Assembly (NCBI RefSeq): GCF_001028665.1 | Contig: NZ_CP011503.1 | Span: 3,410,001-3,474,000 of the forward strand | DNA length: 64,000 nucleotides | Source: Burkholderia pyrrocinia | GTDB lineage: Bacteria > Pseudomonadota > Gammaproteobacteria > Burkholderiales > Burkholderiaceae | Reading direction: 5' to 3' | Shown: piece by piece, positions 36,468 to 48,100 of the stretch | Position numbering within the stretch: position 1 is the stretch's first letter | How the letters are laid out: every line of letters begins with the position of its first letter | The notes under the pieces: model-generated | Told to the model about the DNA's origin: nothing | Databases searched by the model: none | What the model saw: only the letters and a program-made list of their open reading frames with translations | Made by a program: the position numbers and the translations under genes

Positions 36468-38552
36468 TCAGCCGTTGAACCCGCGGCCGGCCTTCGCGAG
36501 CTCCGCGATCGACGGCGCGAGCTGCCATGCGTCGCCGTTCGGCGCGGCCGCGTAGCGGCGAATCGCGCGCTCGACGTTGTAGAGGCCGACCATGTCCGCG
36601 TACAGCATCGGGCCGCCACGCCACAGCGGGAAGCCATAGCCGGTCAGGTAGACCATGTCGATGTCGGACGCCTTCGACGCGATCTTCTCTTCGAGGATCT
36701 TCGCGCCTTCGTTGACGAGCGCGAACACGAGCCGCTCGACGATCTCGTCGTCGCCGATCTTGCGCCGCTCGACGCCGCGCTCCTTCGAATACGCGACGAC
36801 CATCTCGTCGACCAGCGACGACGGCTTCGCCTTGCGCTCGCCCGGCACGTAGTCGTACCAGCCGGCGCCCGTCTTCTGGCCGAAGCGGCCCTGCTCGCAC
36901 AGGCGGTCGGCGATCTTCGAATACTGCAGATCGGGCTTCTCGACGTAGCGGCGCTTGCGAATCGCCCAGCCGATATCGTTTCCGGCGAGGTCGCTCATCC
37001 GGAACGGCCCCATCGCAAAACCGAACTTCTCGATCGCGCGATCGACCTGCGCGGGCAGCGCGCCTTCCTCGAGCATGAAGAGCGCCTGGCGGATGTACTG
37101 CTCGATCATCCGGTTGCCGATGAAGCCGTCGCACACGCCCGACACGACCGCCGTCTTGCGGATCTTCTTCGCCACCGCCATCACGGTCGCGAGCACGTCC
37201 TTCGAGGTCTGCGCGCCGCGCACGACCTCGAGCAGCTTCATCACGTTCGCCGGGCTGAAGAAGTGCATGCCGACGACGTCCTGCGGACGCTTCGTGAACG
37301 CCGCGATCTTGTCGACGTCGAGCGTCGACGTGTTCGACGCGAGGATCGCACCCGGTTTCGCGACTTCGTCGAGCTTCCTGAACACCAGCTCCTTCACGCC
37401 GAGTTCCTCGAACACGGCCTCGACGATCAGGTCCGCATCCTTCAGGTCGTCGTAGGACAGCGTCGGCGTGATCAATGCCATGCGCGCGTCGAGCTTTTCC
37501 TGTGTGAGCTTGCCCTTCTTCACCTGCGCGTCGTAGTTCTTGCGGATCGTCGCGACGCCGCGCTCGAGCGCGTCCTGTTTCGTCTCGAGCAGCGTGACGG
37601 GCAGGCCTGCGTTGACGAAGTTCATCGCGATCCCGCCGCCCATCGTGCCCGCGCCGATCACGCCGACGCGGCGAATCTCGCGCAGCGGCGTATCGGCCGG
37701 CACGTCGGGAATCTTGCTCGCCGCACGCTCGCCGAAGAATGCATGGCGCAGCGCGCGGCTTTCCGGCGTCATCATCAGCGCGACGAAACCCTCGCGCTCG
37801 GCGATGCTGCCCTTGTCGAAACCGTTCAGCACGCCGGCTTCGATCGCGTCGATGCACTTGTGCGGCGCGGGGAAGTTCGGCGCGGCGGCCCGCGCGGAAT
37901 TGCGTGCGAACTGGATGAAGCCTGCAGCGTTCTCGTGGACGATCTTGCGATCGCGCACGCGCGGATGCGGCCCCTTCTGCGCACCGACCTTGCGCGCGAA
38001 CGCGACGGCCGCATCGAGCAGGTCGCCGTCGGCCATCTCGTCGAACAGCCCGCTCTTCGCAAGCTGCTCGGACGGCACGGGCGCGCCCGACACGATCATG
38101 TTCAGCGCGGTTTCGAGCCCGACCGCGCGCGGCAGGCGCTGCGTGCCGCCCGCGCCCGGCAGCAGGCCGAGCTTCACTTCGGGCAGCGCGACCTGCGCGC
38201 CGGGTGCCGCAACGCGGTAGTGCGCGCCGAGCGCGAGCTCGAGGCCGCCGCCCATCACGACGCTGTGCAGCGCCGCGACGACGGGCTTCGCGCTCGCTTC
38301 CACCGCTCGGATCACGGTGTGCAGCGTCGGCTCCTGCAGCGCCTTCGGCGTATTGAATTCGGTGATGTCGGCACCGCCCGAGAACGCGCGGCCCGCGCCG
38401 GTCAGCACGATGGCCGTGACCGACGGGTCCTGCGCGGCGCGATCGAGCGCGTCCATGACGCCCTGGCGGGTCGACAGGCCGAGCCCGTTGACGGGCGGAT
38501 TGTTGAGCGTAAGGACGGCCACGCCGTCGCGAGTCGAGTAATCCACTGCCAT
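36468..38552 (-). CDS. Bifunctional enoyl-CoA hydratase / 3-hydroxyacyl-CoA dehydrogenase
   Basis: A 694-residue multifunctional beta-oxidation enzyme. The N-terminal crotonase domain (1-190) has [27 protein letters not shown] and [19 protein letters not shown] with the two catalytic Glu. The NAD-binding domain starts near 297 ([20 protein letters not shown]). [18 protein letters not shown] holds the catalytic His and [10 protein letters not shown] follows. The C-terminal duplicated helical domain is present. The layout is that of the monomeric trifunctional-type (FadB/FadJ, MFE1). The start at 38552 (MAVDYS) fits better than 38570. Confidence 0.92.
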   Translation of the reverse strand: MAVDYSTRDGVAVLTLNNPPVNGLGLSTRQGVMDALDRAAQDPSVTAIVLTGAGRAFSGGADITEFNTPKALQEPTLHTVIRAVEASAKPVVAALHSVVMGGGLELALGAHYRVAAPGAQVALPEVKLGLLPGAGGTQRLPRAVGLETALNMIVSGAPVPSEQLAKSGLFDEMADGDLLDAAVAFARKVGAQKGPHPRVRDRKIVHENAAGFIQFARNSARAAAPNFPAPHKCIDAIEAGVLNGFDKGSIAEREGFVALMMTPESRALRHAFFGERAASKIPDVPADTPLREIRRVGVIGAGTMGGGIAMNFVNAGLPVTLLETKQDALERGVATIRKNYDAQVKKGKLTQEKLDARMALITPTLSYDDLKDADLIVEAVFEELGVKELVFRKLDEVAKPGAILASNTSTLDVDKIAAFTKRPQDVVGMHFFSPANVMKLLEVVRGAQTSKDVLATVMAVAKKIRKTAVVSGVCDGFIGNRMIEQYIRQALFMLEEGALPAQVDRAIEKFGFAMGPFRMSDLAGNDIGWAIRKRRYVEKPDLQYSKIADRLCEQGRFGQKTGAGWYDYVPGERKAKPSSLVDEMVVAYSKERGVERRKIGDDEIVERLVFALVNEGAKILEEKIASKASDIDMVYLTGYGFPLWRGGPMLYADMVGLYNVERAIRRYAAAPNGDAWQLAPSIAELAKAGRGFNG

Positions 38553-38712
38553 CTGCCTGCCTCCATGCATCGCGCGCCGGGGTGGCGACGCTTCATTGTG
38601 CGCGGTCGAACGGCCGCATGTCCGGATCGAACGGAGGCAGCATACAACGGAAAAGCACGGTCGTTCAATTTGAATTTTTATCCCGACCCGGGGACGGATC
38701 GGGCGACCGGAT

Positions 38713-38734
38713 CCCGGGCCGTCGCCGGCCCGGG
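38713..38734 (-). terminator. Possible terminator after the acyl-CoA ligase gene
   Basis: An 8-bp GC stem (CCCGGGCC at 38713-38720 with GGCCCGGG at 38727-38734) lies 9 bp past the ligase stop. No T-run follows closely on the minus strand, so it is weak or factor-dependent. Confidence 0.35.
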
Positions 38735-38742
38735 CCTCAGCC

Positions 38743-40386
38743 TTACGGCTCGCACACCGCCGTCGGCAGCACGTAATCGCGGAACGTCTCGCGCAGCTTC
38801 AGCTTCTGCAGCTTGCCGGTCGCCGTGTGCGGCAGCGATTCGACGAACACGACGTCGTCGGGGATCCACCATTTCGCGACCTTCCCTTCGTAGAACGCGA
38901 GCAGCGTGTCGCGGCTCAGGTTCGCGCCTTCGCGCGGCACCACGACGAGCAGCGGGCGCTCGGTCCATTTCGGGTGCGCGCATGCGATGCATGCGGCTTC
39001 GGCCACACCCGGGTGCGCAATCGCGACGTTCTCGATGTCGATCGAGCTGATCCACTCGCCGCCCGACTTGATCACGTCCTTGCTGCGGTCGGTGATCTGC
39101 AGGAAGCCGTCGGGGTCAATCGTCGCGACGTCGCCGGTCGGGAACCAGCCGTCCGACAGCGGCGACGCGTCGCCGCGAAAGTAGTGATCGATCACCCACG
39201 GCCCGCGCACCTGCAGTTCGCCGAACGCGACGCCGTCCCATGGCAGCTCGGCGCCGTCCTCGCCGACGATGCGCATGTCGACGCCGCAGATCACGCGCCC
39301 CTGCTTCTCGAGCAGCCGGCGCTGCGCGTCGAGCGGCCGCTGCGACTGCGCCCAGTTGAGCTTCGCGAGCGTGCCGAGCGGCGACAGTTCGGTCATCCCC
39401 CACGCATGAATCACGCGCACGCCGTATTCGTCCTCGAACGTGCGCAGCATCGCGGGCGGGCACGCGGAGCCGCCGATCACCGTGCGGTTCAGCGTCGAGA
39501 AGCGCACGCCGGCTTCGCGCATGTAGTTCAGCAGGCCGAGCCACACGGTCGGCACGCCCGCGGAGAACGTCACGCGCTCGGCCTCCATCAGCTCGTACAG
39601 CGATTTCCCGTCGAGATCCTTGCCGGGCAGCACCAGCTTGCCGCCGGTGAGCGGCACCGCGTACGGCAGCCCCCACGCGTTGACGTGGAACATCGGCACG
39701 ACGGGCAGCACCGCATCCATCGCGGACAGGTTCATCGCGTCGGGCAGCGCGGCGCCGTACGCGTGCAGCACCGTCGAGCGGTGCGAATACAGCACGCCCT
39801 TCGGATTGCCGGTCGTGCCCGACGTGTAGCAGAGCCCCGACGCCTGCTGCTCGTCGAGGCGCGGCCAGTCGTAACGGCCGTCCTCCGCTTCGACGAGCGT
39901 TTCGTAGCAGAGCAACGGCGTCGCGCAGGACGGCAGGTGCGCGGCGTCCGTCATCGCGACCCAGCCCTTCACGTGCGGGCATTGCGGCGCGATCGCGTCG
40001 ATCAGCGGCGCGAAATTGATGTCGAAGAAGACGTAGCGGTCTTCCGCGTGATTGACGATGTACGCGATCTGCTCGGGGAACAGGCGCGGGTTGATCGTGT
40101 GGCATACGGCGCCCATCCCGCCGATCCCGTAATACGCCTCGAGATGCCGGTAGCCGTTCCACGCCAGCGTGCCGACGCGGTCGCCGGTTTCGACGCCGAG
40201 CCGCGCGAGCGCCTGCGCAAGCTGCTTCGCGCGGCGTTCGCAAGCGCGGTACGTGTAGCGATGCACATCGCCCTCGATGCGCTTCGACACGATCTCGGTA
40301 TCGCCCGCGTGACGCGCGGCATGCGCAATCAGCGAGGACACCAGCAACGGCACGTCCATCATCTGGCCCAGCAACGGCTTACCCAT
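38743..40386 (-). CDS. Fatty-acyl-CoA ligase (AMP-forming)
   Basis: A 547-residue adenylate-forming enzyme activating fatty acids to acyl-CoA. The P-loop is [17 protein letters not shown], the A5 motif [12 protein letters not shown], the A8 hinge [13 protein letters not shown], and the catalytic Lys is in [13 protein letters not shown]. Chain length preference cannot be read off; FadD3/AlkK-like medium-to-long-chain members are closest in feel. It lies 190 bp upstream of the FadB-like gene on the same strand. The ATG at 40386 is preceded by GGGAGAAC. Confidence 0.92.
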   Translation of the reverse strand: MGKPLLGQMMDVPLLVSSLIAHAARHAGDTEIVSKRIEGDVHRYTYRACERRAKQLAQALARLGVETGDRVGTLAWNGYRHLEAYYGIGGMGAVCHTINPRLFPEQIAYIVNHAEDRYVFFDINFAPLIDAIAPQCPHVKGWVAMTDAAHLPSCATPLLCYETLVEAEDGRYDWPRLDEQQASGLCYTSGTTGNPKGVLYSHRSTVLHAYGAALPDAMNLSAMDAVLPVVPMFHVNAWGLPYAVPLTGGKLVLPGKDLDGKSLYELMEAERVTFSAGVPTVWLGLLNYMREAGVRFSTLNRTVIGGSACPPAMLRTFEDEYGVRVIHAWGMTELSPLGTLAKLNWAQSQRPLDAQRRLLEKQGRVICGVDMRIVGEDGAELPWDGVAFGELQVRGPWVIDHYFRGDASPLSDGWFPTGDVATIDPDGFLQITDRSKDVIKSGGEWISSIDIENVAIAHPGVAEAACIACAHPKWTERPLLVVVPREGANLSRDTLLAFYEGKVAKWWIPDDVVFVESLPHTATGKLQKLKLRETFRDYVLPTAVCEP

Positions 40387-40579
40387 CGTCTTGTTCTCCC
40401 GGAAGGACGCGAATCGGTGACCAGCCCGGCGGCTGTTTCCATCAGGAACACACATGCGTTGTCGTGAGACCGGCGTGCGCCCGTCAGCGGCCCGGACGGG
40501 CGTGGCGCACGGTGCGCGGGCCGCCATGCGGGCGGCGCTGCGCCGCCTTACAATATCGGCTTACCCAGAGGCGCTCAAC

Positions 40580-42148
40580 ATGTCGTTTTCCCGAAGCGCA
40601 GCCGATCCGGCTGACACCCTTCCCGACCTCGCCGCCACGCTCGGCGCGCCCGCCGAAGGCGCGTTCGTCCAGCTCGGCGACGCGTTTCATACGCGGCTGC
40701 CGGCCGCGCCGCTTGCCGCGCCGTACGTCGTCGGCTTTTCCGACGAAGTCGCGCAACTGCTCGAACTGCCGGCGTCGATCGCCGCGCAGCCCGGCTTCGC
40801 CGAACTGTTCGCCGGCAACCCGACGCGCGACTGGCCCGCAACCGCGATGCCGTACGCATCGGTGTATTCCGGCCACCAGTTCGGCGTGTGGGCCGGCCAG
40901 CTCGGCGACGGCCGCGCGCTGACGATCGGCGAGCGAGCCGGCACGGACGGCCGGCGCTACGAACTGCAACTGAAAGGCAGCGGTCGTACGCCGTACTCGC
41001 GAATGGGCGACGGCCGCGCGGTGCTGCGCTCGTCGATCCGCGAATTCCTGTGCTCGGAAGCAATGCATCACCTCGGCATCCCGACCACGCGCGCGCTGAC
41101 GGTGATCGGTTCCGACCAGCCGGTGGTCCGCGAGGAGATCGAGACGTCGGCCGTCGTCACGCGCGTGTCGGAAAGCTTCGTGCGCTTCGGCCACTTCGAG
41201 CACTTCTTCTCGAACGATCGCCCCGACCTGCTCCGCCAGCTCGCCGATCACGTGATCGACCGCTTCTATCCGGATTGCCGCGACGCGGACGATCCGTACC
41301 TCGCGCTGCTCGAAACCGCGACGCTGCGCACGGCCGACCTCGTCGCGCAATGGCAGGCCGTCGGCTTCTGCCACGGCGTGATGAACACGGACAACATGTC
41401 GATCCTCGGCGTGACGATCGACTACGGCCCGTTCGGCTTCGTCGACGCGTTCGACGCGAACCACATCTGCAACCACTCCGATAACAGCGGCCGCTACGCG
41501 TACCGGATGCAGCCGCGCATCGCGCACTGGAACTGCTACTGCCTCGCGCAGGCGCTGCTGCCGCTGATCGGGCTGCAGCACGGCATCGCCGATGACGATG
41601 CGCGCGCCGAGCGCGCGGTGGACGACGCGCAGGCCGTGCTCGCGAAATTTCCGGAACGCTTCGGCCCCGCGCTCGAACGCGCGATGCGCGCGAAGCTCGG
41701 CCTCGAGCTCGAACGCGAGAACGATGCCGAACTCGCCAACCAGCTGCTCGAGACGATGCATGCGAGCCACGCGGATTTCACGCTGACGTTCCGCCGGCTT
41801 GCGCAACTGTCGAAGCACGACGCGAGCCGCGACGCGCCCGTGCGCGACCTGTTCATCGATCGCGACGCGTTCGATGCATGGGCGAACCTCTACCGTGCGC
41901 GGCTGTCCGAGGAAACGCGCGACGACGCGGCACGTGCGGCCGCGATGAACCGCGTGAACCCGAAATACGTGCTTCGCAACCATCTGGCCGAAGTCGCGAT
42001 CCGGCGCGCGAAGGAAAAGGATTTTTCGGAAGTCGAGCGGCTCGCGCAGATCCTGCGCCGGCCGTTCGACGAACAACCGGAGCATGAAGCATACGCGGCG
42101 TTGCCGCCGGACTGGGCCGGGTCGCTCGAAGTGAGCTGCTCGTCCTGA
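40580..42148 (+). CDS. selO: Protein adenylyltransferase SelO
   Basis: A 522-residue pseudokinase that transfers AMP to proteins in redox regulation. It has the SelO signatures [20 protein letters not shown] and [20 protein letters not shown], and [20 protein letters not shown] with the metal-binding Asn and Asp. Many eukaryotic and some bacterial SelO proteins end with Sec or Cys three residues from the end; here the end is CSS, with Cys present. It is 46 bp upstream of msrB and probably cotranscribed. Confidence 0.93.
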   Translation: MSFSRSAADPADTLPDLAATLGAPAEGAFVQLGDAFHTRLPAAPLAAPYVVGFSDEVAQLLELPASIAAQPGFAELFAGNPTRDWPATAMPYASVYSGHQFGVWAGQLGDGRALTIGERAGTDGRRYELQLKGSGRTPYSRMGDGRAVLRSSIREFLCSEAMHHLGIPTTRALTVIGSDQPVVREEIETSAVVTRVSESFVRFGHFEHFFSNDRPDLLRQLADHVIDRFYPDCRDADDPYLALLETATLRTADLVAQWQAVGFCHGVMNTDNMSILGVTIDYGPFGFVDAFDANHICNHSDNSGRYAYRMQPRIAHWNCYCLAQALLPLIGLQHGIADDDARAERAVDDAQAVLAKFPERFGPALERAMRAKLGLELERENDAELANQLLETMHASHADFTLTFRRLAQLSKHDASRDAPVRDLFIDRDAFDAWANLYRARLSEETRDDAARAAAMNRVNPKYVLRNHLAEVAIRRAKEKDFSEVERLAQILRRPFDEQPEHEAYAALPPDWAGSLEVSCSS

Positions 42149-42194
42149 AGTACCCAACCCGCGCGTATCGACCGACCGATCAGGAGAACCCCAC

Positions 42195-42626
42195 ATGTCC
42201 CACGATTCCGACGACAAAACCTTCCCGTACCAGAAGGACGACGCCGAGCTGCGCCGCCGGCTCACGCCGATGCAGTACGAAGTCACGCAGCATGCGGCGA
42301 CCGAGCGCGCATTCACCGGCGAATACACCGACACCGAAGATGCCGGCATCTACAAGTGCGTCGTCTGCAGCACGCCGCTGTTCGAATCCGGTTCCAAGTT
42401 CCACTCGGGCTGCGGCTGGCCCAGCTACTTCAAGCCGCTCGAAGGCGAGGTGATCGACGAGAAGGTCGACTACTCGCACGGCATGGTGCGCGTCGAAGTT
42501 CGCTGCAACCATTGCGGCGCGCATCTCGGCCACGTCTTCGAGGATGGCCCGCGCGACAAGACCGGTTTGCGGTACTGCATCAATTCGGCTGCGTTAAACT
42601 TCGAGTCCCGACCCGAAAACGAATGA
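42195..42626 (+). CDS. msrB: Methionine-R-sulfoxide reductase
   Basis: A 143-residue enzyme repairing Met-R-sulfoxide in proteins. The two zinc CxxC motifs are CVVC and CNHC. The catalytic Cys is in [27 protein letters not shown] is the typical N-terminal part. No signal peptide, so cytosolic. Linked to selO, which also acts in redox control. Confidence 0.95.
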   Translation: MSHDSDDKTFPYQKDDAELRRRLTPMQYEVTQHAATERAFTGEYTDTEDAGIYKCVVCSTPLFESGSKFHSGCGWPSYFKPLEGEVIDEKVDYSHGMVRVEVRCNHCGAHLGHVFEDGPRDKTGLRYCINSAALNFESRPENE

Positions 42627-42726
42627 GCGGCGCCGGGCGGATCGGCGGGGCAACCCTCGCCGGGCGGCTACCCTCGGGCGGGCCGCCCCCGATCCGCGAC
42701 GGCGGTGCCTGGCGGGTCCCTACAAC

Positions 42727-42756
42727 GGTGAAAGGCCGCGCAAGCGGCCTTTCACG
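42727..42756 (+). terminator. 13-bp hairpin with GCAA loop between msrB and yciB
   Basis: CGTGAAAGGCCGC (42727-42739) pairs perfectly with 42744-42756 across a GCAA tetraloop. No T-run follows beyond the TTT inside the stem. It ends 14 nt before the yciB ATG and could be an attenuator or RNA-stability element rather than a simple terminator. Confidence 0.55.
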
Positions 42757-42770
42757 CAGCTGCGAGCGCC

Positions 42771-43301
42771 ATGAAATTCCTGTTCGATCTGTTTCCGATC
42801 ATCCTGTTTTTTGTCGCCTTCAAGGTCTGGGGCATCTTCACCGCCACCGCCGTCGCGATCGTCGCGACGCTGGCCCAGGTCGCGTGGGTCGCCTTCCGGC
42901 ACCGGAAGGTCGACACGATGCTGTGGGTCAGCCTCGGCGTGATCGTCGTCTTCGGCGGCGCTACCCTCGTCCTGCATGACGAGAAATTCATTCAATGGAA
43001 ACCGACTGTGCTGTACTGGTTGTTTGCGGTCGGGCTGCTTGCCGCGCGCTATGCGTTCGGCAACAACCTGATCGAGAAGATGATGGGCAAGCAGCTCACG
43101 CTGCCGCACCCCGTGTGGGACAAGCTGAACGTCGCGTGGGCGCTGTTCTTCGCGGTGCTCGGCGTCGCGAACCTGTACGTGGTGCACAACTTCACCGAAT
43201 CGCAATGGGTGAACTTCAAGCTGTTCGGTACGACGGGCGCGATGGTCGTGTTCATCATCCTGCAGAGCTTGTGGCTCACGAAGTACCTGAAGGACGAATG
43301 A
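42771..43301 (+). CDS. yciB: Inner-membrane septation protein YciB/IspZ
   Basis: A 176-residue membrane protein with about five hydrophobic helices. [18 protein letters not shown] and [17 protein letters not shown] are family signatures. YciB affects septum and envelope synthesis. The ribosome site is weak and a strong hairpin ends 14 nt upstream. It is followed after 1 bp by bolA, and yciB-bolA-ppiC is a common beta-proteobacterial order. Confidence 0.93.
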   Translation: MKFLFDLFPIILFFVAFKVWGIFTATAVAIVATLAQVAWVAFRHRKVDTMLWVSLGVIVVFGGATLVLHDEKFIQWKPTVLYWLFAVGLLAARYAFGNNLIEKMMGKQLTLPHPVWDKLNVAWALFFAVLGVANLYVVHNFTESQWVNFKLFGTTGAMVVFIILQSLWLTKYLKDE

Positions 43302-43302
43302 C

Positions 43303-43611
43303 ATGACGGACGCCTTTCTCCACGCGTCGCCCGACGAACGCATCGCGCTGATCGAAGCACGCCTCACCGCGTCGCTCGCCCCCGTGTCGCTCGCCGTGCG
43401 CGACGACAGCGCGCAGCACGCGGGCCACGCCGGCGCGGCCTCCGGCGGCCACTACACGGTCACGATCGTGTCGGCCGCCTTCGCGGGCAAGCCGCGCGTC
43501 GCACGGCACCGGCTGGTGTATGATGCGCTCGCTGATGCGATGCAGCGCGGCATTCACGCGCTCGCGATCGTGGCTTACACGCCCGAAGAATTCAACGAAT
43601 CTTCTATCTAG
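43303..43611 (+). CDS. bolA: BolA-family protein
   Basis: A 102-residue protein of the BolA/IbaG fold. The conserved GGHYTVTIVSAAFAGKPRVA and RHRLVYDAL with the invariant His are present. BolA proteins pair with monothiol glutaredoxins and handle Fe-S clusters. The start is 1 bp after the yciB stop, so coupling is likely. Confidence 0.9.
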   Translation: MTDAFLHASPDERIALIEARLTASLAPVSLAVRDDSAQHAGHAGAASGGHYTVTIVSAAFAGKPRVARHRLVYDALADAMQRGIHALAIVAYTPEEFNESSI

Positions 43612-43629
43612 TCTCATTAGGAATTCCCG

Positions 43630-44412
43630 ATGATCCTGAAATCCCCCCGCCTGTGGGTCGCGGCGGCTGCTTTCGCAGCGGCACCGGCATTCGCCCAGAA
43701 CATCGCCGTCGTCAACGGCACGCCGATTCCGAAGTCGCGCGCCGACGCGATGGTTGCTCAGCTCGTCCAGCAAGGCCAGACCGACAGCCCGCAACTGCAG
43801 CAGGCCGTGCGCCAGGAACTCGTGAACCGCGAAATCCTGATGCAGGAAGCGATCCGCGAAGGCATCCCGAACCGTCCGGACGTGAAGGCGCAGGTCGCCG
43901 TCGCGCAGCAGACCGTCGTGCTGCGCTCGATGATCGAGAGCTTCCTGAAGAAGAACCAGCCGACCGACGCCGAAGTGAAGACGCGCTACGACGAACTCGT
44001 CAAGGGCGCCGGCGGCAACCGCGAATATCACCTGCACCACATCCTCGTCGACAACGAGCAGCAGGCGAAGGACCTGATCGCGAAGATCAAGGCCGGCGCG
44101 AAGTTCGAGGATCTCGCGAAGCAATACTCGAAGGATCCGGGTTCGGGCAAGAACGGCGGCGATCTCGACTGGTCCGACCCGAAGGCGTACGTGCCGGAAT
44201 TCGCGGCAGCCGCGCAGACGCTGCAGAAAGGCCAGATGACCGACGCGCCGGTGAAGACGCAGTTCGGCTGGCACATCATCCGCGTCGACGACATCCGCGA
44301 CATCGCGCCGCCGCCGTTCGACCAGGTGAAGGCGCAGATCGCGCAACAACTCGTGCAGCAGAAGCTGCAGGCGTTCGAGGAAGGTCTGCGCCAGCACGCA
44401 AAGATCCAGTAA
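43630..44412 (+). CDS. Periplasmic parvulin-type peptidyl-prolyl isomerase
   Basis: A 260-residue protein. A signal peptide spans residues 1-22 (APAFA before QNIAV). A SurA-type N-terminal chaperone part follows and then one PpiC domain at about 130-220, seen in EYHLHHILVDNEQQAKDLI, GAKFEDLAKQYSKDPGSGKN and FGWHIIRVDDI. It assists folding of exported proteins. It lies 18 bp after bolA. Confidence 0.92.
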   Translation: MILKSPRLWVAAAAFAAAPAFAQNIAVVNGTPIPKSRADAMVAQLVQQGQTDSPQLQQAVRQELVNREILMQEAIREGIPNRPDVKAQVAVAQQTVVLRSMIESFLKKNQPTDAEVKTRYDELVKGAGGNREYHLHHILVDNEQQAKDLIAKIKAGAKFEDLAKQYSKDPGSGKNGGDLDWSDPKAYVPEFAAAAQTLQKGQMTDAPVKTQFGWHIIRVDDIRDIAPPPFDQVKAQIAQQLVQQKLQAFEEGLRQHAKIQ

Positions 44413-44439
44413 CGCAGGCGCACGTCGCCCGTGCATCGG

Positions 44440-44465
44440 AAAGCCGCTCTTCGGAGCGGCTTTTT
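44440..44465 (+). terminator. Terminator after ppiC-type gene
   Basis: AAAGCCGCTC pairs with GAGCGGCTTT (44440-44449 with 44454-44463) across a TTCG loop, followed by T residues to 44465. Confidence 0.93.
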
Positions 44466-44522
44466 CATTTGGCGTGCGGGATCGCGCGCATCGCGAGGTT
44501 TCGGCAGCCGGTCGACGCGCGA

Positions 44523-44552
44523 TAAAAAAGGCTGCTCCAGGAGCAGCCTTTT
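44523..44552 (-). terminator. Bidirectional terminator after GNAT gene
   Basis: A perfect 12-bp stem (44526-44537 with 44541-44552) and a 3-nt loop. A-run at 44524-44529 gives a U-run on the minus strand; TTTT follows on the plus strand. Confidence 0.85.
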
Positions 44553-44585
44553 CTGTGCCGGACATCACCCGCGCCGCCGCGTTCC

Positions 44586-45131
44586 CTACGCGGGATAGAA
44601 CACGTCGTGATAGCGCGCTTCGCCCGACGGCAGCGGCGCCGATGCGTCGAACGACAACGCGAGGAAATACTCGCGCGGTACGTCCGGAAACACGATGTCG
44701 CCGGACGGCTCGAACCCGAAGCGCGCGTAGTACGCGGGATCGCCGAGCACGACGCAGCCGCGCGCGCCGAGCCGGCGCAACGCGTCGAGCCCCGCGCGCA
44801 CGAGCCCCGCGCCGACGCTCTGCCGCTGGCAGTCGGGCAGCACCGCGAGCGGCGCAAGCCCGTACCACTGCTGTCGATCCGCCGGTTCGCCGCCGATCGC
44901 GACCGGCGAGAACGCGACGTGGCCGATGACGCGCCCGTCGCGCTCCGCGACGAGCGACACGCTCAGCAAACCGTCCGCGCGCAGCGCGTCGACGATCCGC
45001 CGCTCGAACTGCCCGCCTTGCGGCTCGCCCGCAAACGCCGCGCCAATCACGCGGCCGATCGTGTCGACCTCACTCTTGCGCTCGTCGCGCAGCGTGACGA
45101 CCTCGACCGGCGCATTCGGGTCGAACATCAT
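44586..45131 (-). CDS. GNAT-family N-acetyltransferase (YhbS-like)
   Basis: A 181-residue acetyltransferase. VAERDGRVIGHVAFSPVAI and LAPLAVLPDCQRQSVGAGLV (acetyl-CoA loop) are followed by GCVVLGDPAYYARFGFEPS, typical of YhbS-like members. The substrate is unknown. It starts 5 bp past the purL stop, so it is cotranscribed. ATG ATG at 45131/45128 both fit. Confidence 0.88.
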   Translation of the reverse strand: MMFDPNAPVEVVTLRDERKSEVDTIGRVIGAAFAGEPQGGQFERRIVDALRADGLLSVSLVAERDGRVIGHVAFSPVAIGGEPADRQQWYGLAPLAVLPDCQRQSVGAGLVRAGLDALRRLGARGCVVLGDPAYYARFGFEPSGDIVFPDVPREYFLALSFDASAPLPSGEARYHDVFYPA

Positions 45132-45136
45132 CCGGA

Positions 45137-48100
45137 TCAGCCGATCCAGCGGCGCGCGTTGCGGAACACGCGCATCCACGGGCTCGCCTCGCCCCAGCCT
45201 TCCGGGTGCCAGCTCATCGCGACCGTACGGTGCACGCGCTCCATGTGCGGCATCAGCACCGAGAAGCGGCCGTCGGCCGTCGTCACCGACGTGATGCCGG
45301 CCGGCGAGCCGTTCGGGTTGAACGGATAACGCTCGGTCGCTTCGCCGCGGTGGTCGACGAAACGCATCGCGACTGCCACGCGGTCGATATCGCCCTGCTG
45401 CGAGAAGTCCGCATAACCTTCGCCGTGCGCGACCGCGACCGGGATCCGCGAGCCTTCCATCCCCGCGAAGAAGATCGACGGCGACTTCTCCACTTCCACG
45501 AACGAGAAGCGTGCCTCGAACTGTTCGGACTTGTTGCGCGTGAACTTCGGCCATGCTTCCGCGCCCGGGATCATCGACGCGAGGCTCGACAGCATCTGGC
45601 AGCCGTTGCAGATGCCGAGCGCGAACGTGTCCGGACGCGCAAAGAACGCCGCGAACATGTCAGCGAGGTTCGCGTTGAAACGGATCGTCTTCGCCCAGCC
45701 TTCGCCCGCACCGAGCACGTCGCCGTACGAGAAGCCGCCGCACGCGACCGCACCCGCGAAATCGGCCAGCGTCGCGCGGCCCGCGAGCAGGTCGCTCATG
45801 TGCACGTCGTGCGCGTCGAAGCCCGCACGGTCGAACGCATAGGCCGTTTCCAGATGCGAGTTCACGCCCTGCTCGCGCAGGATCGCGACGCGCGGCCGCG
45901 CGCCGGTCGCGATGAACGGCGCGGCGATGTCGTCGGCCGGATCGAAGCTCAGCACCGGCGAGATGCCCGGATCGGCCGCGTCGAGCAGCGCGTCGTATTC
46001 GGCATCCGCACATGCGGGGTTGTCGCGCAGGCGCGCGATGCGCCAGCTCACTTCGCCCCATGCGCGATGGAGTTCGGTGCGCGGAGCGTCGAAGATCTTC
46101 TTCGCGTCGCGGTACACCTCGATCACGTCGCGGTCGTTGACCGAGCCGATCACGTGCGAACACGCCGACAGACCGAACTCGCGCAGCGCGCCGAGCACCG
46201 CGTCGCGGTCGGCCGCACGCACCTGCACGACGGCGCCGAGTTCCTCGGAGAACAGCGCGCGCAGCGTGCGATCGTCGCGGCGGCCGCTCGTCTGCTTCGC
46301 CCAGTCCTTTGCGTCGCCGTAGTCGGATTCATGCTTCTCGTCGAGCGTCAGCATGTCGACGTTCAGCGACACGCCCGCGTGGCCCGCGAACGCCATTTCG
46401 CACACCGTCGCCCACAGGCCGCCGTCCGAGCGGTCGTGGTACGCGAGCAGCTTGTCCTGCGCATTGAGCGACTGGATCGCATTGAAGAAGCGCTTCAGGT
46501 CTTCCGCATCGTCGACGTCCGGCGTCGTGTCGCCGACCTGCTGCGTGACCTGCGCGAAGATGCTGCCGCCCATCCGGTTCTTGCCGCGGCCGAGATCGAT
46601 CGCGATCAGCACGCTGTCGCCCGCGTCGGCGACGCGGCGCAGTTGCGGCGTCAGGTGACGGCGCACGTCCTCGACCGGCGCGAACGCGGAGATGATCAGC
46701 GACACCGGCGAGACCACTTCCTTCGCGACGCCCTGCTCGTCCCACTTCGTCTTCATCGACAGCGAGTCCTTGCCGACCGGGATGCCGATCCCGAGCGCCG
46801 GGCACAGCTCCATGCCGATCGCCTTGACCGTGTCGAACAGCGCGGCGTCCTCGCCGGCCGTGCCGCACGCGGCCATCCAGTTCGCCGACAGCTTCAGCTT
46901 GTCGAGCGACGCGATCGGCGCGCTCGCGATGTTCGTGACTGCTTCGCCGACCGCCATGCGGCCCGATGCCGGCGCGTCGATCACCGCGAGCGGCGTGCGC
47001 TCGGCCATCGTCATCGCCTCGCCCTTGAAGCCCGCATAGTCGAGCGCGGTGACCGCGCAGTCGGCCACCGGCACCTGCCACGGGCCGACCATCTGGTCGC
47101 GCACCGACGTGCCGCCGACCGAACGGTCGCCGATCGTGATCAGGAACGACTTGCTGCCGACCGTCGGGTGCTTCAGCACGTCGACGGCGACTTCCGACAG
47201 TGCGATGCCCGTCACGTCGACCGGCGCGCGCTCGGTCGCCACGCGTGCGACGTCGCGGTGCATGCGCGGCGGCTTGCCGAGCAGCACTTCCATCGGCATG
47301 TCGACCGGATATTCGTCGCCCCCCGTCGCTTCGGCGTCGACGAGCTGCAACTGGCGCTCGTCGGTTGCAACACCGACCACCGCGAACGGGCAGCGCTCAC
47401 GCGCGCAGATCGCCTCGAAGCGCGGCAGGTCCGCCGGCGCGATCGCGAGCACGTAGCGCTCCTGCGCCTCGTTCGACCAGATCTCGCGCGGCGACAGGCC
47501 CGATTCCTCGAGCGCGACCTTGCGCAGTTCGAAGCGCGCGCCCTTGCCCGCGCCGTCGACGATCTCGGGGAACGCGTTCGACAGGCCGCCCGCGCCGACG
47601 TCGTGGATGCTCAGGATCGGGTTTTCCGCGCCGAGCTGCCAGCAGCCGTTGATCACTTCCTGCGCGCGACGCTCGATTTCGGGGTTGCCGCGCTGCACCG
47701 AGTCGAAGTCGAGCTCGGCCGTGTTCGCGCCGGTTGCCATCGAGCTCGCCGCGCCGCCGCCCATGCCGATCCGCATGCCGGGGCCGCCGATCTGGATCAG
47801 CAGCGAGCCGGCCGGCACGTCGTGCTTGTGCGTATGTTGATCCGCGATGTTGCCGAGGCCGCCCGCGATCATGATCGGCTTGTGATAGCCGCGCACCTGG
47901 CCGCCGACGTTCTGCTCGTACACGCGGAAATACCCGCCGAGGTTCGGGCGGCCGAATTCGTTGTTGAACGCGGCGCCGCCGAGCGGGCCGTCGATCATGA
48001 TCTGCAGCGGCGACGCGATGCGGTCCGGGCGGCCGTACGGGCCGTGCGCATCGTTCGGGTTGCGCTCGCCGACCGGCTGCGCCGCGTCGCGCGCGTTTTC

